Shown here: one piece after another, positions 1 through 13,261 of the stretch | How the letters are laid out: each line of letters starts with the position of its first letter | Numbering within the stretch: position 1 is the first letter of the stretch | Assembly: GCF_026261605.1 (NCBI RefSeq) | Contig: NZ_CP102486.1 | Span: 62,001-126,000, forward strand | Reading direction: 5' to 3' | Origin: Dechloromonas sp. A34 | GTDB taxonomy: Bacteria > Pseudomonadota > Gammaproteobacteria > Burkholderiales > Rhodocyclaceae | DNA length: 64,000 bases | Position numbers and translations under genes: made by a program | The notes under the pieces: model-generated | What the model was told of the DNA's origin: nothing | Databases searched by the model: none | The model's input: only the letters and a program-made list of their open reading frames with translations

Positions 1-309
1 GCCGGTCAGGACGATCTGCCGACGGCCGGTGGCGCGCAGCATGTCGACCACCCCGGGTTCGCCGGTACAGGAGAAATGCATTTTCTCGAAGAAACGGGCC
101 GTGCTTCCGGCGCTACGGATTTCTGGCAGGCTCGAACCGAGGCCGCGTACGTACTGTTCCGAGGCGAAACTCGGAACGCCGAGCAGACCTGCCGCGGTTA
201 GCAGGCGGACAGTGTTGGCCACCGCCGCTTCTCGCTCGAAGATGGCCGGCGCCAGCTTGGCCTGGACATCGACCACTAGCAACAGCGACTCGTTACGGCG
301 GATCAGCAT
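1..309 (-). CDS. Isochorismatase-like hydrolase, C-terminus cut by the window edge
   Basis: The open frame starts at an ATG (complement of 307-309) and runs off the left edge, so only about 103 N-terminal residues are visible. The start reads MLIRRNESLLLVVDVQ; the VVDVQ strand with its aspartate is typical of the first strand and catalytic Asp of the isochorismatase/nicotinamidase family. A Phe-Glu-Lys-Met-His-Phe stretch near residue 80 fits the family's lysine region. The third catalytic residue (Cys) would lie outside the window. The substrate cannot be told. It follows purU with only 3 bases between, so it is probably cotranscribed. Confidence 0.75.
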   Translation of the reverse strand, partial: MLIRRNESLLLVVDVQAKLAPAIFEREAAVANTVRLLTAAGLLGVPSFASEQYVRGLGSSLPEIRSAGSTARFFEKMHFSCTGEPGVVDMLRATGRRQIVLTG

Positions 310-312
310 GGC

Positions 313-1176
313 TTAGCGGAAAACCACGGTCTTGTTGCCATGGACCAGCACCCGGTCTTCCAGGTGGTAGCGCAGGCCGCGGGCGAGCACGGTCTTCTCG
401 ATGTCCTTGCCGTAGCGCACCATGTCTTCCGGCGAGTCCGAATGGTCGATGCGGATCACGTCCTGCTCGATGATCGGCCCGGCATCGAGCTCGCTGGTCA
501 CATAGTGGCAGGTCGCACCGATCAGCTTGACGCCGCGCGTGTAGGCCTGGTGGTAAGGCTTGGCGCCGGCGAAGCTGGGCAGGAAAGAATGGTGGATATT
601 GATGATCTTGCCGGCCAGCGCGTCGCACAGCGCCGGCGACAGCACCTGCATGTAGCGGGCGAGCACCATCGAATCGCCGCGCACGTCGTCGAAAATGCGC
701 TGGATCTCGGCGTAGGCCCCGGCCTTGTTGTCGGCAGTAACCGGCACATGGTGGAAGGGGATGCCGTGCCACTCGACGAAACCGCGGAAGGTGTCGTGGT
801 TGGAAATGACGCAGGGAATCTCGATGTCGAGTTCCCTGGCCTGCCAGCGCGCCAGCAGGTCGTAGAGGCAGTGCTCCTGCTTGGATACCAGCACCACGAC
901 GCGCTTCTTGACCGCGCTGTCGTTGATCTGCCAGGTCATCGACAGCGGCTCGGCGACTTCCGTGCGGAAGCGTTCGCGGAATTCGGCGAGCAGGAAAGGT
1001 AGCGAATCGGCCTTGATCTCGATGCGCATGAAATAGCGACTGGTCAGCACGTCCGAATGGAAACTCGATTCGAGAATCCAGCCGCCATTGCCGGCAATGA
1101 AACCGGATACCTTGGCAATGATCCCGACCTGATCGGGACAGGAGGCTGAGAGCGTGTAGAAACGGTCGCTATGCAT
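313..1176 (-). CDS. purU: Formyltetrahydrofolate deformylase
   Basis: PurU hydrolyses 10-formyltetrahydrofolate to formate and tetrahydrofolate, balancing one-carbon pools and supplying formate to PurT. The 287-residue protein fits the family length (about 280). An N-terminal ACT domain (starting SASCPDQVGIIAKVSGF) is followed by a formyltransferase-type catalytic domain with the strand PCVISNHD and the segment HHSFLPSF, the usual active-site region. The start is ATG at 1176, because the reading frame upstream of it is not conserved-looking. It lies 10 bp after thrH and just before the isochorismatase-like gene, probably one transcript. Confidence 0.93.
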   Translation of the reverse strand: MHSDRFYTLSASCPDQVGIIAKVSGFIAGNGGWILESSFHSDVLTSRYFMRIEIKADSLPFLLAEFRERFRTEVAEPLSMTWQINDSAVKKRVVVLVSKQEHCLYDLLARWQARELDIEIPCVISNHDTFRGFVEWHGIPFHHVPVTADNKAGAYAEIQRIFDDVRGDSMVLARYMQVLSPALCDALAGKIINIHHSFLPSFAGAKPYHQAYTRGVKLIGATCHYVTSELDAGPIIEQDVIRIDHSDSPEDMVRYGKDIEKTVLARGLRYHLEDRVLVHGNKTVVFR

Positions 1177-1186
1177 GGGCTTTGAC

Positions 1187-1798
1187 TCAGGCGGCCTTGA
1201 CGAATGCCTTGTCGATCTCGCTGCGCAGGTCGTCGTAATTGAGCACGACCGGATACTGCGGGAATTCGCGGATGACGTTTTCCGGCGGGTGGAACAGGAT
1301 GCCGCCATGCGCTTCGCCGAGCATCGCGGTATCGTTGTACGAATCGCCGGCGGCGACGATCTTGAAATTCAGTTCCTTGAAGCGCTTGACCGCCTCGCGC
1401 TTCTGGTCCGGCATGCGCAGGTGGTAGGCGACCAGCATGCCCTCGGCGTCGTCCTCCAGCGAATGGCAGAACAGTGTCGGCCAGCCGAGCTGGCGCATCA
1501 GCGGGTGGGCGAATTCGTAGAAGGTGTCGGACAGGATGATCACCTGATAATCCTCGCGCAGCTTGTCGAGGAAGGCGCGGGCGCCTGGCATCGGACCCAT
1601 CTCGCCAATCACCTTCTGGATGTCCGGCAGGCCGAGCTTGTGCTGGCGCAGGATGTCCAGGCGATAAGTCATCAGCTTGTCGTAATCCGGTTCATCGCGC
1701 GTCGTGCGCATCAGCTCGGGAATACCCGTGCGCTTGGAGAATTCGATCCAGATTTCGGGGACGAGGACCCCTTCGAGGTCAAGGCAGACGATTTGCAC
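1187..1798 (-). CDS. thrH: ThrH-type phosphoserine phosphatase / homoserine phosphotransferase
   Basis: HAD-superfamily enzyme of 203 residues, matching Pseudomonas ThrH (about 205). The nucleophile motif appears at the N-terminus as CLDLEGVLVPE, that is DxEG rather than the DxDG of SerB; this is the ThrH hallmark. Further HAD motifs are the serine in IILSDTFYEF and the acidic loop AAGDSYNDTAML. ThrH dephosphorylates phosphoserine and can transfer phosphate to homoserine. It lies directly upstream of purU; serine and one-carbon metabolism is a plausible shared theme. Confidence 0.9.
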   Translation of the reverse strand: MQIVCLDLEGVLVPEIWIEFSKRTGIPELMRTTRDEPDYDKLMTYRLDILRQHKLGLPDIQKVIGEMGPMPGARAFLDKLREDYQVIILSDTFYEFAHPLMRQLGWPTLFCHSLEDDAEGMLVAYHLRMPDQKREAVKRFKELNFKIVAAGDSYNDTAMLGEAHGGILFHPPENVIREFPQYPVVLNYDDLRSEIDKAFVKAA

Positions 1799-1882
1799 GG
1801 TTGGGCTCCAGCGGGCGTGTTCGGAAAAAAGGGATTTTACCTGATGCGGGGTGGGGTTCGGCTGAGCGGAATGGCCAGATGT

Positions 1883-2728
1883 CTAGCGTTTGTTTTTCTT
1901 GGCCTCGATCGCTTGTTGTCGAGCGGCCTTTTTCTGCTGGCGTTGTTCTTCTTTTCGCGCCTGCTTTTCACGCTCCAATCGGTTGTGCTCGTCGATCAGC
2001 GCTTTGAACCTGAGCGCCATGCGGATGAACCAGCGTGCCAGATCGATCGGCCGTAGCTTGTCGGGTTGCGGACTGGCATGGATCGCCAGGCTGCCGAAAA
2101 AGCGCTCATCGAGAAGATTGCTGACATGGAGGGGAAGCTCCGCGTCCGTGCTCATTTTCAGTTTTCGGCTGGCGAGGCGGGTGCTGCCGTCCGGATTGGT
2201 GATGATGAAGTTCTTGCTGCAAATGGGCAGCTGAATGCTGGCCGCGTGTTTCGGGATGTTTTGCTCGTGAAGGTCGTAATGGCATTCGCAGAGGATTTCG
2301 CCGGTATCTTTGCGCACGCCCTTGATCCGGTCGATGATCTGCAAATAGAGCTGACCGACGATGGTTTCGATGGCGATGACATCGCCGCGCTTGATGTCCG
2401 AGATGCCGACCCGGGACAATGGGTCGGTAACTTCAAAGCCCTCAAGCGAGTGTTTGAAGGTCACCACCTGCAGCCGTATTTTCCTTTGTTCCGCCGTCAA
2501 CGGGGGGCTGGCCGGGCCGCTGGCCGCAGCATGGGCATGGGTATCATCCACATGGCCGCCGGGGAGCGCGCCATCCATATCAATGGTTTCAACTTCGCCA
2601 TCGGCAAGTGCCGCCCGGTGGCGGGCCATCGACGCTATGTCGGATTCCTTGAATTTCAGCGCTGCAGCGTCAGTTGCTCGCCGGAGCGCACTTGAATCCG
2701 GAGTCTGGTTCGGAGCGTCTGAGGTCAT
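1883..2728 (-). CDS. Hypothetical protein with basic C-terminal coiled coil
   Basis: I do not recognise this 281-residue protein. The N-terminal third is Ala/Asp-rich and looks disordered. The middle (about 85-200) is strand-rich and includes ILCECHYDLHEQNIP with Cys and His residues. The C-terminus is a highly charged helix rich in Arg, Lys and Gln. No signal peptide or membrane segment is visible. The start is uncertain: ATG at 2728 is chosen, but an in-frame GTG at 2752 would add eight residues and neither has a clear ribosome binding site. It stands alone between yheS and thrH. Confidence 0.6.
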   Translation of the reverse strand: MTSDAPNQTPDSSALRRATDAAALKFKESDIASMARHRAALADGEVETIDMDGALPGGHVDDTHAHAAASGPASPPLTAEQRKIRLQVVTFKHSLEGFEVTDPLSRVGISDIKRGDVIAIETIVGQLYLQIIDRIKGVRKDTGEILCECHYDLHEQNIPKHAASIQLPICSKNFIITNPDGSTRLASRKLKMSTDAELPLHVSNLLDERFFGSLAIHASPQPDKLRPIDLARWFIRMALRFKALIDEHNRLEREKQARKEEQRQQKKAARQQAIEAKKNKR

Positions 2729-2860
2729 GAAGAGGACGGGGGAAGGTGGCACATCGGCAAGTGTTTCCGGAGTGGCGGTTCGAGGTCAACCGATGGAAAA
2801 TACAAAGGGAGTGGCCCGGCGGTCAGCGATGCGGGAAATGGCCTGGCCGGTAGCCAGCAA

Positions 2861-4768
<1,908 letters not shown>

Positions 4769-4832
4769 GAGGGCTCGGATTATAGCGGTCGTGATGCGCT
4801 AGAATCGGTCAAATTCGCCACGCATAGTCGCC

Positions 4833-6036
4833 ATGATCAAGCAGATTCGCACCGACCAGCTCAAGCCGGGCATGTACATCCATGATCTGAATTGCGGCTG
4901 GATGGATCACCCCTTCATCTACAACGCCTTCCGCGTGCGGGATCAGGCGACTGTCGACAAGATTGTCAGTATTGGCATTCGCGAGTTGTATATCGACACC
5001 GCCAAGGGGGCCGATGTCCGCGAGGCGCCGACTGAGCGCGAGGTTAATGCCGATCTCGAGCGCCGGCTACAGGACATTGCCCGCAAGCAGCCGGAAAAGC
5101 CGGTCGTCAGCGAGTTAAAGGACGAAGCAGCTCGTGCGCGCCGGCTGCATGGCGAAGCCAACAAGATCGTCCGCCATATGATGGACGATATCCGGCTCGG
5201 TCAGCAGATCGAGATCGATCGTGTCGAACCGCTGGTCGAGCACATGGTCGACTCCATCTTCCGCAACCAGGATGCGCTGCTGCCGCTGGCTCGTTTGAAG
5301 AACCACGACGATTACACCTTCGAGCATTCGGTCAGTGTCTGTGCGCTGTTGGTCGCCTTCGGCCGGGCATGAAGCTGCCCCGGGAAGTCATCAAGGAGAT
5401 TGCCCTCGGTGGGTTGCTGCACGATGTCGGCAAGGCGCGGGTGGCCGATGCCATCCTCAACAAGCCGGCCAAGCTCAGCGACGACGAATTCGAACACATA
5501 AAGTCGCACGTCGCGCAGGGCGTCGCCCTGCTGCGCCAGACGCCTGGCGTCGGCGAAACGGCCATGCAGGTCACCAGCGAGCACCACGAACGTTTCGACG
5601 GCACCGGCTATCCGGGCAAGCTGGCCGGGGCGGGATTTCGCTCTACGGACAGATGGCTGCCATCGTCGATGTCTACGATGCCATTTCCTCGGACCGGGTC
5701 TATCACAAGGGAATGTCGCCGACTCAGGCGCTGAAGAAGCTGCTCGAATGGAGCAGCCACCACTTCGATCCGCAACTGGTCCAGGCCTTCATCCGTGCGG
5801 TCGGCATCTACCCAACCGGCACCCTGGTCCAGCTCGATAGCAAGCGGATTGGCGTCGTGATCGAACAAAACGAAAAAAGCCTGCTCGAACCGATGGTGCG
5901 CATTTTCTATCATGCCGGCAAACTGCATTACATTCCGCCGGAGATCGTCGATCTCTCCAAGGTGCAGGACCGCATCGCCAGCTTCGAGAATTACGAAAAA
6001 TGGAAAATCGATCCCTATCAATGGTTGCCCGCCTGA
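4833..6036 (+). pseudogene. HD-GYP c-di-GMP phosphodiesterase, broken by two frameshifts
   Basis: The protein is spread over three frames: 4833-5372, about 5366-5630, and about 5630-6036. Restoring one G at about 5365 (a GGG run) and one at about 5633-5640 (GGGGCGGG) gives one 401-residue protein, close to the 406-residue paralogue at 6621. The N-terminus is a DUF3391-like domain (MIKQIRTDQLKPGMYIHDL). The HD-GYP domain keeps all catalytic motifs: EHS, LLHDVGKA, HHERFDGTGYPG. The intact enzyme would hydrolyse c-di-GMP. Both lesions are single-base losses in G runs, so sequencing error is as likely as real decay. Confidence 0.85.
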
Positions 6037-6605
6037 TCGCCATGCTCGTCATCAGTTGCTCGGTACTGGCAGCGGATGGCGGAAGCAGTCCCGATCAGCA
6101 AGCCGATTGGCAGCAGCGGCTGGATGACGCGGCAGCGCTCCAGGCCGAGGCCCGGGGACGCCAGGTCGAAGCCGACGAACGGCTGGACCAGAAGAAGTCC
6201 GGATGTTTCAAGAAATTTCGCGTCAACGCCTGTCTGGACGAGGCACGCAGCGAACACATGGCCGCGATGCGCGAGGTGAGGCGCCTCGAAAATCAGGGCA
6301 AGGCGCAGGAGCGTGAGGTCAGGAAGGAGCAGTTGGCCGAGAAGGACAAGCGCCGGGCCGAGGCGGAGCGCCAGCACGAAGCCGATCTTCAGGTGAGAGA
6401 AACCGAAACGGCTACGGCACTCCAGGCGGGGGCGGCCGAAGAAGCTGCGGCCCGCGCCGCCAAGGCGACCAAGGCCGAAGAAGGTGTCCGGCGCAAGGCC
6501 GCCGAAGAAGAAAAGCAGCGCAAGAAGCAGGCCGATCACGCGGCTCGGGTCGCCGAAAAGATGCGCAAGGCCGAGCGGCCCGCCGCGGACGCTGCGGGAA
6601 AGTAG
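6021..6605 (+). CDS. Exported coiled-coil protein of unknown function
   Basis: About 194 residues. The N-terminus MVARLIAMLVISCSVLAADG looks like a cleavable signal peptide ending at Ala-Asp. The rest is almost all charged helix rich in Ala, Glu, Lys and Arg, with one pair of cysteines (SGCFKKFRVNACLDEAR) that could form a disulfide. It is probably a periplasmic coiled-coil protein. An in-frame ATG at 6000 is possible; both starts overlap the end of the HD-GYP reading frame. It is sandwiched between two HD-GYP paralogues and presumably cotranscribed. I do not recognise a family. Confidence 0.65.
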   Translation: MVARLIAMLVISCSVLAADGGSSPDQQADWQQRLDDAAALQAEARGRQVEADERLDQKKSGCFKKFRVNACLDEARSEHMAAMREVRRLENQGKAQEREVRKEQLAEKDKRRAEAERQHEADLQVRETETATALQAGAAEEAAARAAKATKAEEGVRRKAAEEEKQRKKQADHAARVAEKMRKAERPAADAAGK

Positions 6606-6620
6606 CCCAGGAGCGCCCGG

Positions 6621-7841
6621 GTGATCCGCAAGATTTCCATCCACCAATTGATTCCCGGCATGTATGTCGTGGATCTGCACAAGCACTGGCTGGAGCATTC
6701 GATCTGGCGGCAGAAATTTGCGGTCCGGGATGACACCCAGGTCAGCCGGCTGCTCGAGGAAGGGATCGTCGAAGTCAGCATTGACACCGAGAAGGGGCTT
6801 GATTTGCCGCCGGCGCCGCCCGCACCGTTGGCCCCGGTCATCGAGCCTGAACGCAAGTACGTTTCGCTGGCCGAGCGGCTCAAGGCCAAGCCGCTGACCG
6901 TCTCGCTCGGCGAGGAAAGGCGGCGTTCCGGGCGCCTGATCGTCGAGGCCAATGGCACGGTCACCGACCTGATGCTGGCGGCGCGCAGCGGCCGTAGTGT
7001 CGATGCCGCCCGTCTTGAACCGGTCGTCGCGAAGATGATCGAATCGGTGATCCGCAATCCGGACGCGCTGGCCCCGCTGGCCCGTCTCAAGCAGGCCGAG
7101 AGCTACGCCACCGAACACGCCGTGGCGACGGCGGCGCTGATCATCGCTTTCGGCCAGCAGCAGGGGATGGCGTTGCCGGAACTGGAAAAGATGGCGCTCG
7201 GCACCATGGTCAAGGACATTGGCCAGTCGGCGCTCGATGCCAAGCTGATCACCAAGCCGGGGATGCTCTCCCAGGCCGAATACTCGGTTGTGCAGAGCCA
7301 TGTCGAGGAAGGACTGGCGGTGCTCGAGGCGACCGCCCGGCTTCCCGAAACTTCGATCGCCGTCGTCCTCGAGCATCACGAGCGCTATAACGGCTGCGGC
7401 TATCCCTACCGGATGGCCGGCGATGCGATCTCAGTGGTCGGCCGGATGGCGGCGATCGTCGATACCTACGATGCGATGACGTCCGACCGCCCCTACCGGC
7501 CGGCCATCTCGCCGGCGCTCGCCCTGCGTCAGCTTTACGATCAGGGCGGGACCCAGTTCGACCCGGCGCTGATCGCCGCCTTCGTCCGCACCATCGGCAT
7601 CTACCCGGTCGGGACGCTGGTCCTGCTTGAAAGCGGACATCTGGCGGTGGTCGAGGAGGTGCATCACGACGACCTTCTGCGCCCGGTGGTACGGGTGATC
7701 TTCCATGCTGGCCGTCGTCAGTATGTCACCCCGATCGAAGTGGACCTGGCGCGGAAAGTCGGCAATCACTACGGGCAGATCGTCCGCGCCGAGACCTTCG
7801 AGCGCTGGGGCCTCAATCCCTTGAGTTGGCAACCTGCCTGA
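6621..7841 (+). CDS. HD-GYP domain protein with degenerate HD motif
   Basis: 406 residues. An N-terminal DUF3391-like domain (IRKISIHQLIPGMYVVDL) is followed by an HD-GYP domain with TEHAVATAALI, HHERYNGCGYP and DTYDAMTSDRPYRP. The metal-binding HDxGK motif reads VKDIGQ: the His and the Lys are both replaced, so phosphodiesterase activity is doubtful while c-di-GMP binding could remain. The start is a GTG with AGGAG at 6609-6613. It is paralogous to the frameshifted gene upstream. The 3' end overlaps mutY (convergent) by 29 bp. Confidence 0.88.
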   Translation: MIRKISIHQLIPGMYVVDLHKHWLEHSIWRQKFAVRDDTQVSRLLEEGIVEVSIDTEKGLDLPPAPPAPLAPVIEPERKYVSLAERLKAKPLTVSLGEERRRSGRLIVEANGTVTDLMLAARSGRSVDAARLEPVVAKMIESVIRNPDALAPLARLKQAESYATEHAVATAALIIAFGQQQGMALPELEKMALGTMVKDIGQSALDAKLITKPGMLSQAEYSVVQSHVEEGLAVLEATARLPETSIAVVLEHHERYNGCGYPYRMAGDAISVVGRMAAIVDTYDAMTSDRPYRPAISPALALRQLYDQGGTQFDPALIAAFVRTIGIYPVGTLVLLESGHLAVVEEVHHDDLLRPVVRVIFHAGRRQYVTPIEVDLARKVGNHYGQIVRAETFERWGLNPLSWQPA

Positions 7842-8844
7842 TCAGTTTCCTGATCGGCGCCGGTACGCCGGCATCGGCGGCCCGCTCCAGTGCTATCCAT
7901 TCCAGACCCGGTTCGCCGACCGTGAGCGACCTTTCCACTTCGCACAGCACGGGGTGCAGGGTCAGCCGAAAATGCGTGAAAGCATGTTTCAAGGGCGGTA
8001 GTGGGCGCTGAGCAATTAAATTCAGGCCGAGGCGCTGCAGAGTCCCTTCGACTTCGCCTTCCGGCGGCACCAGCAAGCCGCCCCACAGTCCGCTCGGCGG
8101 CCGGCGTTCCAGCAGCAGGCGCCCATCGTCGACGATCAGGGCAAAGCTCGCCGTGCGCTCCGGCACGGCTGGCCGCGGGCGGGCCGTCGGCAACTCGCCC
8201 TGCCGCCCGTCGCGGCGGGCGATGCAGTCGGCCGCAACCGGACAGTCGGCGCACCGGGGCCGGCTCCGACCGCACAGCGTCGCACCGAGATCCATCAGGC
8301 CCTGAGTATAGGCTTCGATGTCACCGGCGGGCAGCAGGCGCTCGGCCAGTTCCCAGAGCTGGTTGTGGATGGCGGCCTGACCGGGGAAGCCTTCGACGCC
8401 AAACTGCCGGCAGAGTACGCGCTTGACGTTGCCGTCGAGGATCGCGGCGCGCTGACCAAAGGCGAAGGCGGCAATCGCCGCCGCGGTCGAGCGGCCGATG
8501 CCGGGCAGTTCGGCCAGTTGTTCGGCCGACTGCGGGAATTCGCCAGCGAACTCGGCAGCAACCCGTTGCGCGCAGCGATGCAGATTGCGGGCCCGGGCGT
8601 AATAGCCGAGGCCGGCCCAGTGCTCGATCACGGCTTCGATGGGGGCGGCAGCCAGGGCCTGCACATCGGGAAAGCTGGCCAGGAAGCGCTGGTAATACGG
8701 AATCACCGTGCTGACCTGCGTCTGCTGCAACATGATCTCGGAAAGCCAGATCCGGTAAGGGTCGCGGGTCTTCTGCCAGGGCAGGTCGTGGCGCCCGGCG
8801 CGCTTTTGCCAGGCAATCAGACGATTGGTGAAGGTGAGGGGCAT
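7813..8844 (-). CDS. mutY: A/G-specific adenine DNA glycosylase
   Basis: MutY removes adenine mispaired with 8-oxoguanine. 343 residues. It has the helix-hairpin-helix region LPGIGRSTAAAIAAFAFG followed by the catalytic Asp in ILDGNVKRVL, the early glutamate in WLSEIMLQQTQV, and a 4Fe-4S loop C-x6-C-x2-C-x5-C (CGRSRPRCADCPVAADC). A C-terminal NUDIX-like 8-oxoG recognition domain starts near residue 230. The start at 8844 gives the family N-terminus (TNRLIAWQKRAGRHDLPW). It is divergent from the flavin reductase. Confidence 0.95.
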   Translation of the reverse strand: MPLTFTNRLIAWQKRAGRHDLPWQKTRDPYRIWLSEIMLQQTQVSTVIPYYQRFLASFPDVQALAAAPIEAVIEHWAGLGYYARARNLHRCAQRVAAEFAGEFPQSAEQLAELPGIGRSTAAAIAAFAFGQRAAILDGNVKRVLCRQFGVEGFPGQAAIHNQLWELAERLLPAGDIEAYTQGLMDLGATLCGRSRPRCADCPVAADCIARRDGRQGELPTARPRPAVPERTASFALIVDDGRLLLERRPPSGLWGGLLVPPEGEVEGTLQRLGLNLIAQRPLPPLKHAFTHFRLTLHPVLCEVERSLTVGEPGLEWIALERAADAGVPAPIRKLIRQVANSRD

Positions 8845-8925
8845 TGCCAAATTCTGCCTCGACGCGGGCTGCGGGAGCACGGATAATACGGCCTTTTTCC
8901 GCCGGCCCCAGCCCAATCGCCACCG

Positions 8926-9426
8926 ATGACCCAACCTCAAATCGACAGCCGCGCTTTCCGCAATGCCCTTGGCCGCTTCGCCACCGGCATCGCCATCGTC
9001 ACGGCCATCGATCCGGACGGGAACCCGATCGGCCTGACCGTCAATGCCTTCTCTGCCGTCTCGCTCGAGCCGGCCCTAGTTCTCTGGTGCCTCGACAACG
9101 GTTCGCACAACCTCGAAGCCTTCCGCCACGCCAGCCATCACGCAATCAACATCCTTTCGGTTGAGCAGAAGGATCTCTCCAACCGTTTCGCCACCTGGCC
9201 GACCGACCGCTTTGCCGGTCTGCCCTGGCAAAAGGGGATTGGTGGCGCCCCAGTCTTCCCCAATTGCTGCGCCACCTTCGAAGTCGCCAATGAAGCGGCG
9301 CACGCTGGTGGTGATCACACCATTTTTATCGGTCGGGTCGAGAATTTCACCGAAACCGTGGCCCTGGCGCCGCTGCTTTTCCACGCCGGCCAATACCGGA
9401 AGCTGGCTGACGTTCAGGAAGATTGA
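8926..9426 (+). CDS. Flavin reductase-like, FMN-binding split-barrel protein
   Basis: 166 residues, typical of the flavin reductase family of short NAD(P)H:flavin oxidoreductases. FRNALGRFATGIAIVTA at the N-terminus and IGLTVNAFSAVSLEPALVLWC form the flavin-binding split barrel, and the later HTIFIGRVENF is the conserved histidine strand. Such proteins supply reduced FMN/FAD to a partner monooxygenase, but no monooxygenase lies next to it, so the role is open. The intergenic space before it is shared with the divergent mutY. Confidence 0.88.
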   Translation: MTQPQIDSRAFRNALGRFATGIAIVTAIDPDGNPIGLTVNAFSAVSLEPALVLWCLDNGSHNLEAFRHASHHAINILSVEQKDLSNRFATWPTDRFAGLPWQKGIGGAPVFPNCCATFEVANEAAHAGGDHTIFIGRVENFTETVALAPLLFHAGQYRKLADVQED

Positions 9427-9470
9427 ACCCGGCGCCGAGTGCGCTTAGAATGGCAGCCTTCTTGCCCAGA

Positions 9471-9544
9471 GCGGGCGTCGTATAATGGTAATACCCTAGC
9501 TTCCCAAGCTAGAGCCGTGAGTTCGATTCTCATCGCCCGCTCCA
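9471..9544 (+). tRNA. tRNA-Gly (anticodon CCC)
   Basis: 74 nt including an encoded CCA (9542-9544). The acceptor arm pairs GCGGGCG (9471-9477) with CGCCCGC (9534-9540). The anticodon stem CTAGC/GCTAG encloses the loop TTCCCAA, giving anticodon CCC. The T-loop reads GTTCGATTC. A strong terminator follows. There is no attachment-site duplication or integrase nearby. Confidence 0.96.
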
Positions 9545-9572
9545 CTCTCCCTCTACGGGACGCCAGTCGAGT

Positions 9573-11911
<2,339 letters not shown>

Positions 11912-11954
11912 TCTTCGCGGACAGGTTTCAAGAGTCCTCTAGCGCGCAGTCTCT

Positions 11955-11983
11955 ACCTGGGATCGGGTTGTCCCGGGCCAGGT
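11955..11983 (+). terminator. Possible katG terminator hairpin
   Basis: ACCTGG (11955-11960) pairs with CCAGGT (11978-11983), with an inner CGGG/CCCG pairing around TTGT. It lies 43 bp after the katG stop. There is no good T run, so the assignment is weak. Confidence 0.35.
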
Positions 11984-12154
11984 GGAGTTTGTGCGATTCT
12001 TGATGGCGGCTGGCTGGGACTGGATATGTTTGGTATTGAAACAGTACTCTGACGGACCCGCCAATTGAGCGGTGCAATTCGCGCCACCAGTCGTGAAACT
12101 TTTGCCAGGCATTGTCGGTCTCTACTTTTGAATATCAACCATAAGGAGACAGCC

Positions 12155-12595
12155 ATGCTCAATCGAGCCGTAATCAAGGTTATAGAGAAACGCGAATTTC
12201 TGACCTCAACCCCGGAAAAGAGCGTTCGCGCCGTGGCCGCGCACATGAAGGAAATGCACCTCGGTGCCGTACTGGTGGTCGATCAGCCAGGTGGCAAGCT
12301 GGTCGGTATTTGCACCGAACGCGATCTCGCCTTCAAGGTCCTGGCCGAAGGTCTGGACGCCAATACGACGACAGTCGGCTCGGTAATGACGGCCGATCCG
12401 CAGGCGATCGGTCCGGACAAGCTGTTTGGTCATGCCCTGCATCTGATGTTTGAAGGCGGCTTCCGGCATCTGCCGGTGCTTGATCCGAGCGGCCGGCCGA
12501 TCGGCGTAATTTCTTCGCGTGATGCGCTCGGGCTGGAATTGGCCGATTTCGGCCACGAACTTGAGCAGCGCGAGACGCTGACTGAAATTCTCTGA
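12155..12595 (+). CDS. CBS-domain-pair protein
   Basis: 146 residues consisting almost only of two CBS motifs (about 10-65 and 75-130): GAVLVVDQPGGKLVGICTER and HLPVLDPSGRPIGVISSRD. CBS pairs bind adenine nucleotides or related ligands and act as energy or redox sensors. The ATG at 12155 has AAGGAG at 12143-12148. It has no fused effector domain and is monocistronic, so its partner is unknown. Confidence 0.9.
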   Translation: MLNRAVIKVIEKREFLTSTPEKSVRAVAAHMKEMHLGAVLVVDQPGGKLVGICTERDLAFKVLAEGLDANTTTVGSVMTADPQAIGPDKLFGHALHLMFEGGFRHLPVLDPSGRPIGVISSRDALGLELADFGHELEQRETLTEIL

Positions 12596-12602
12596 TGTTC
12601 TA

Positions 12603-12628
12603 GGTGGGGCCGGTACGCCGGCCCCGCC
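12603..12628. terminator. Bidirectional hairpin between convergent genes
   Basis: An 11-bp GC-rich stem (12603-12613 with 12618-12628) and loop TACG lie between the stops of the CBS gene and the LON-domain gene. No T tract follows on either strand, so it may be a weak or Rho-assisted terminator or a 3'-end stabilising hairpin. Confidence 0.5.
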
Positions 12629-13261
12629 TCAGCCGAGCAGTTTCCGCTGGTCGAGGAACTTTTCCAGCAGTTCCAGCCGGGCCAGCGGGTCTTCCAGTTC
12701 CAGCAGCTTCTGCTTGGCCAGATTCTGGATGGGCAGGACTTCGGTGATCCGGTAGCCGACCCATTCCGCATCGTCGTAGCGATGCGGTTCGGGGATGCGT
12801 TCGCTACCCAGGTCACCAACGATGCGCCGGAGCAGCGGCAGGAGGCGCTCGCGTTCGGCCGGCAGGGCTGCAGATAGGGTTTCGGGGAGCAGTTCCACGG
12901 TGCCTTCGCGCAGATTGTCCGGGCCGATCGCCGAATCGATGATGCGGAAGCGCCGCCCGCCCTGGGCGGTGATCATCAATATGCCCAGTTGTTCCATTTC
13001 CCAGTTGGCGATGGTGGCCAGCGTGCCGAGCGGGTGCGGTTCGGCGGCGCTGCCGGTTTCGTTGCCGCTGGCGATCAGGCAGATGCCGAAAGGGGTGTTT
13101 TCCTTCATGCAGGCGGCAGCCATGTCGAGATAGCGCTGCTCGAAAATCTTCAGAGGCAACAGGCCACCGGGAAAGAGCACTGCATTGAGCGGAAAGATCG
13201 GGATGCGCAGCGTATCGACAGTGGCGCCGGCCGGCGAGCGGACGAAATCGAACCAACCCAT
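12629..13261 (-). CDS. LON substrate-binding-domain protein
   Basis: 210 residues with the N-terminal domain of Lon protease but no AAA+ or protease domain. The motif IPIFPLNAVLFPGGLLPLKIFEQRYLDM (residues 20-47) is the classic start of the LON domain, followed by GTLATIANWE. Stand-alone LON proteins of this size are common in proteobacteria and their function is unknown. Its ATG shares one base with the ubiX stop, making it the last gene of the rapZ operon. Confidence 0.88.
   Translation of the reverse strand: MGWFDFVRSPAGATVDTLRIPIFPLNAVLFPGGLLPLKIFEQRYLDMAAACMKENTPFGICLIASGNETGSAAEPHPLGTLATIANWEMEQLGILMITAQGGRRFRIIDSAIGPDNLREGTVELLPETLSAALPAERERLLPLLRRIVGDLGSERIPEPHRYDDAEWVGYRITEVLPIQNLAKQKLLELEDPLARLELLEKFLDQRKLLG

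Noticed and set aside
4865..5372. Programmed frameshifting as the explanation for the split HD-GYP gene
   Set aside because: Two shifts would be needed in one gene, at plain G runs with no slippery heptamer or following structure evident; base loss or sequencing error is simpler.
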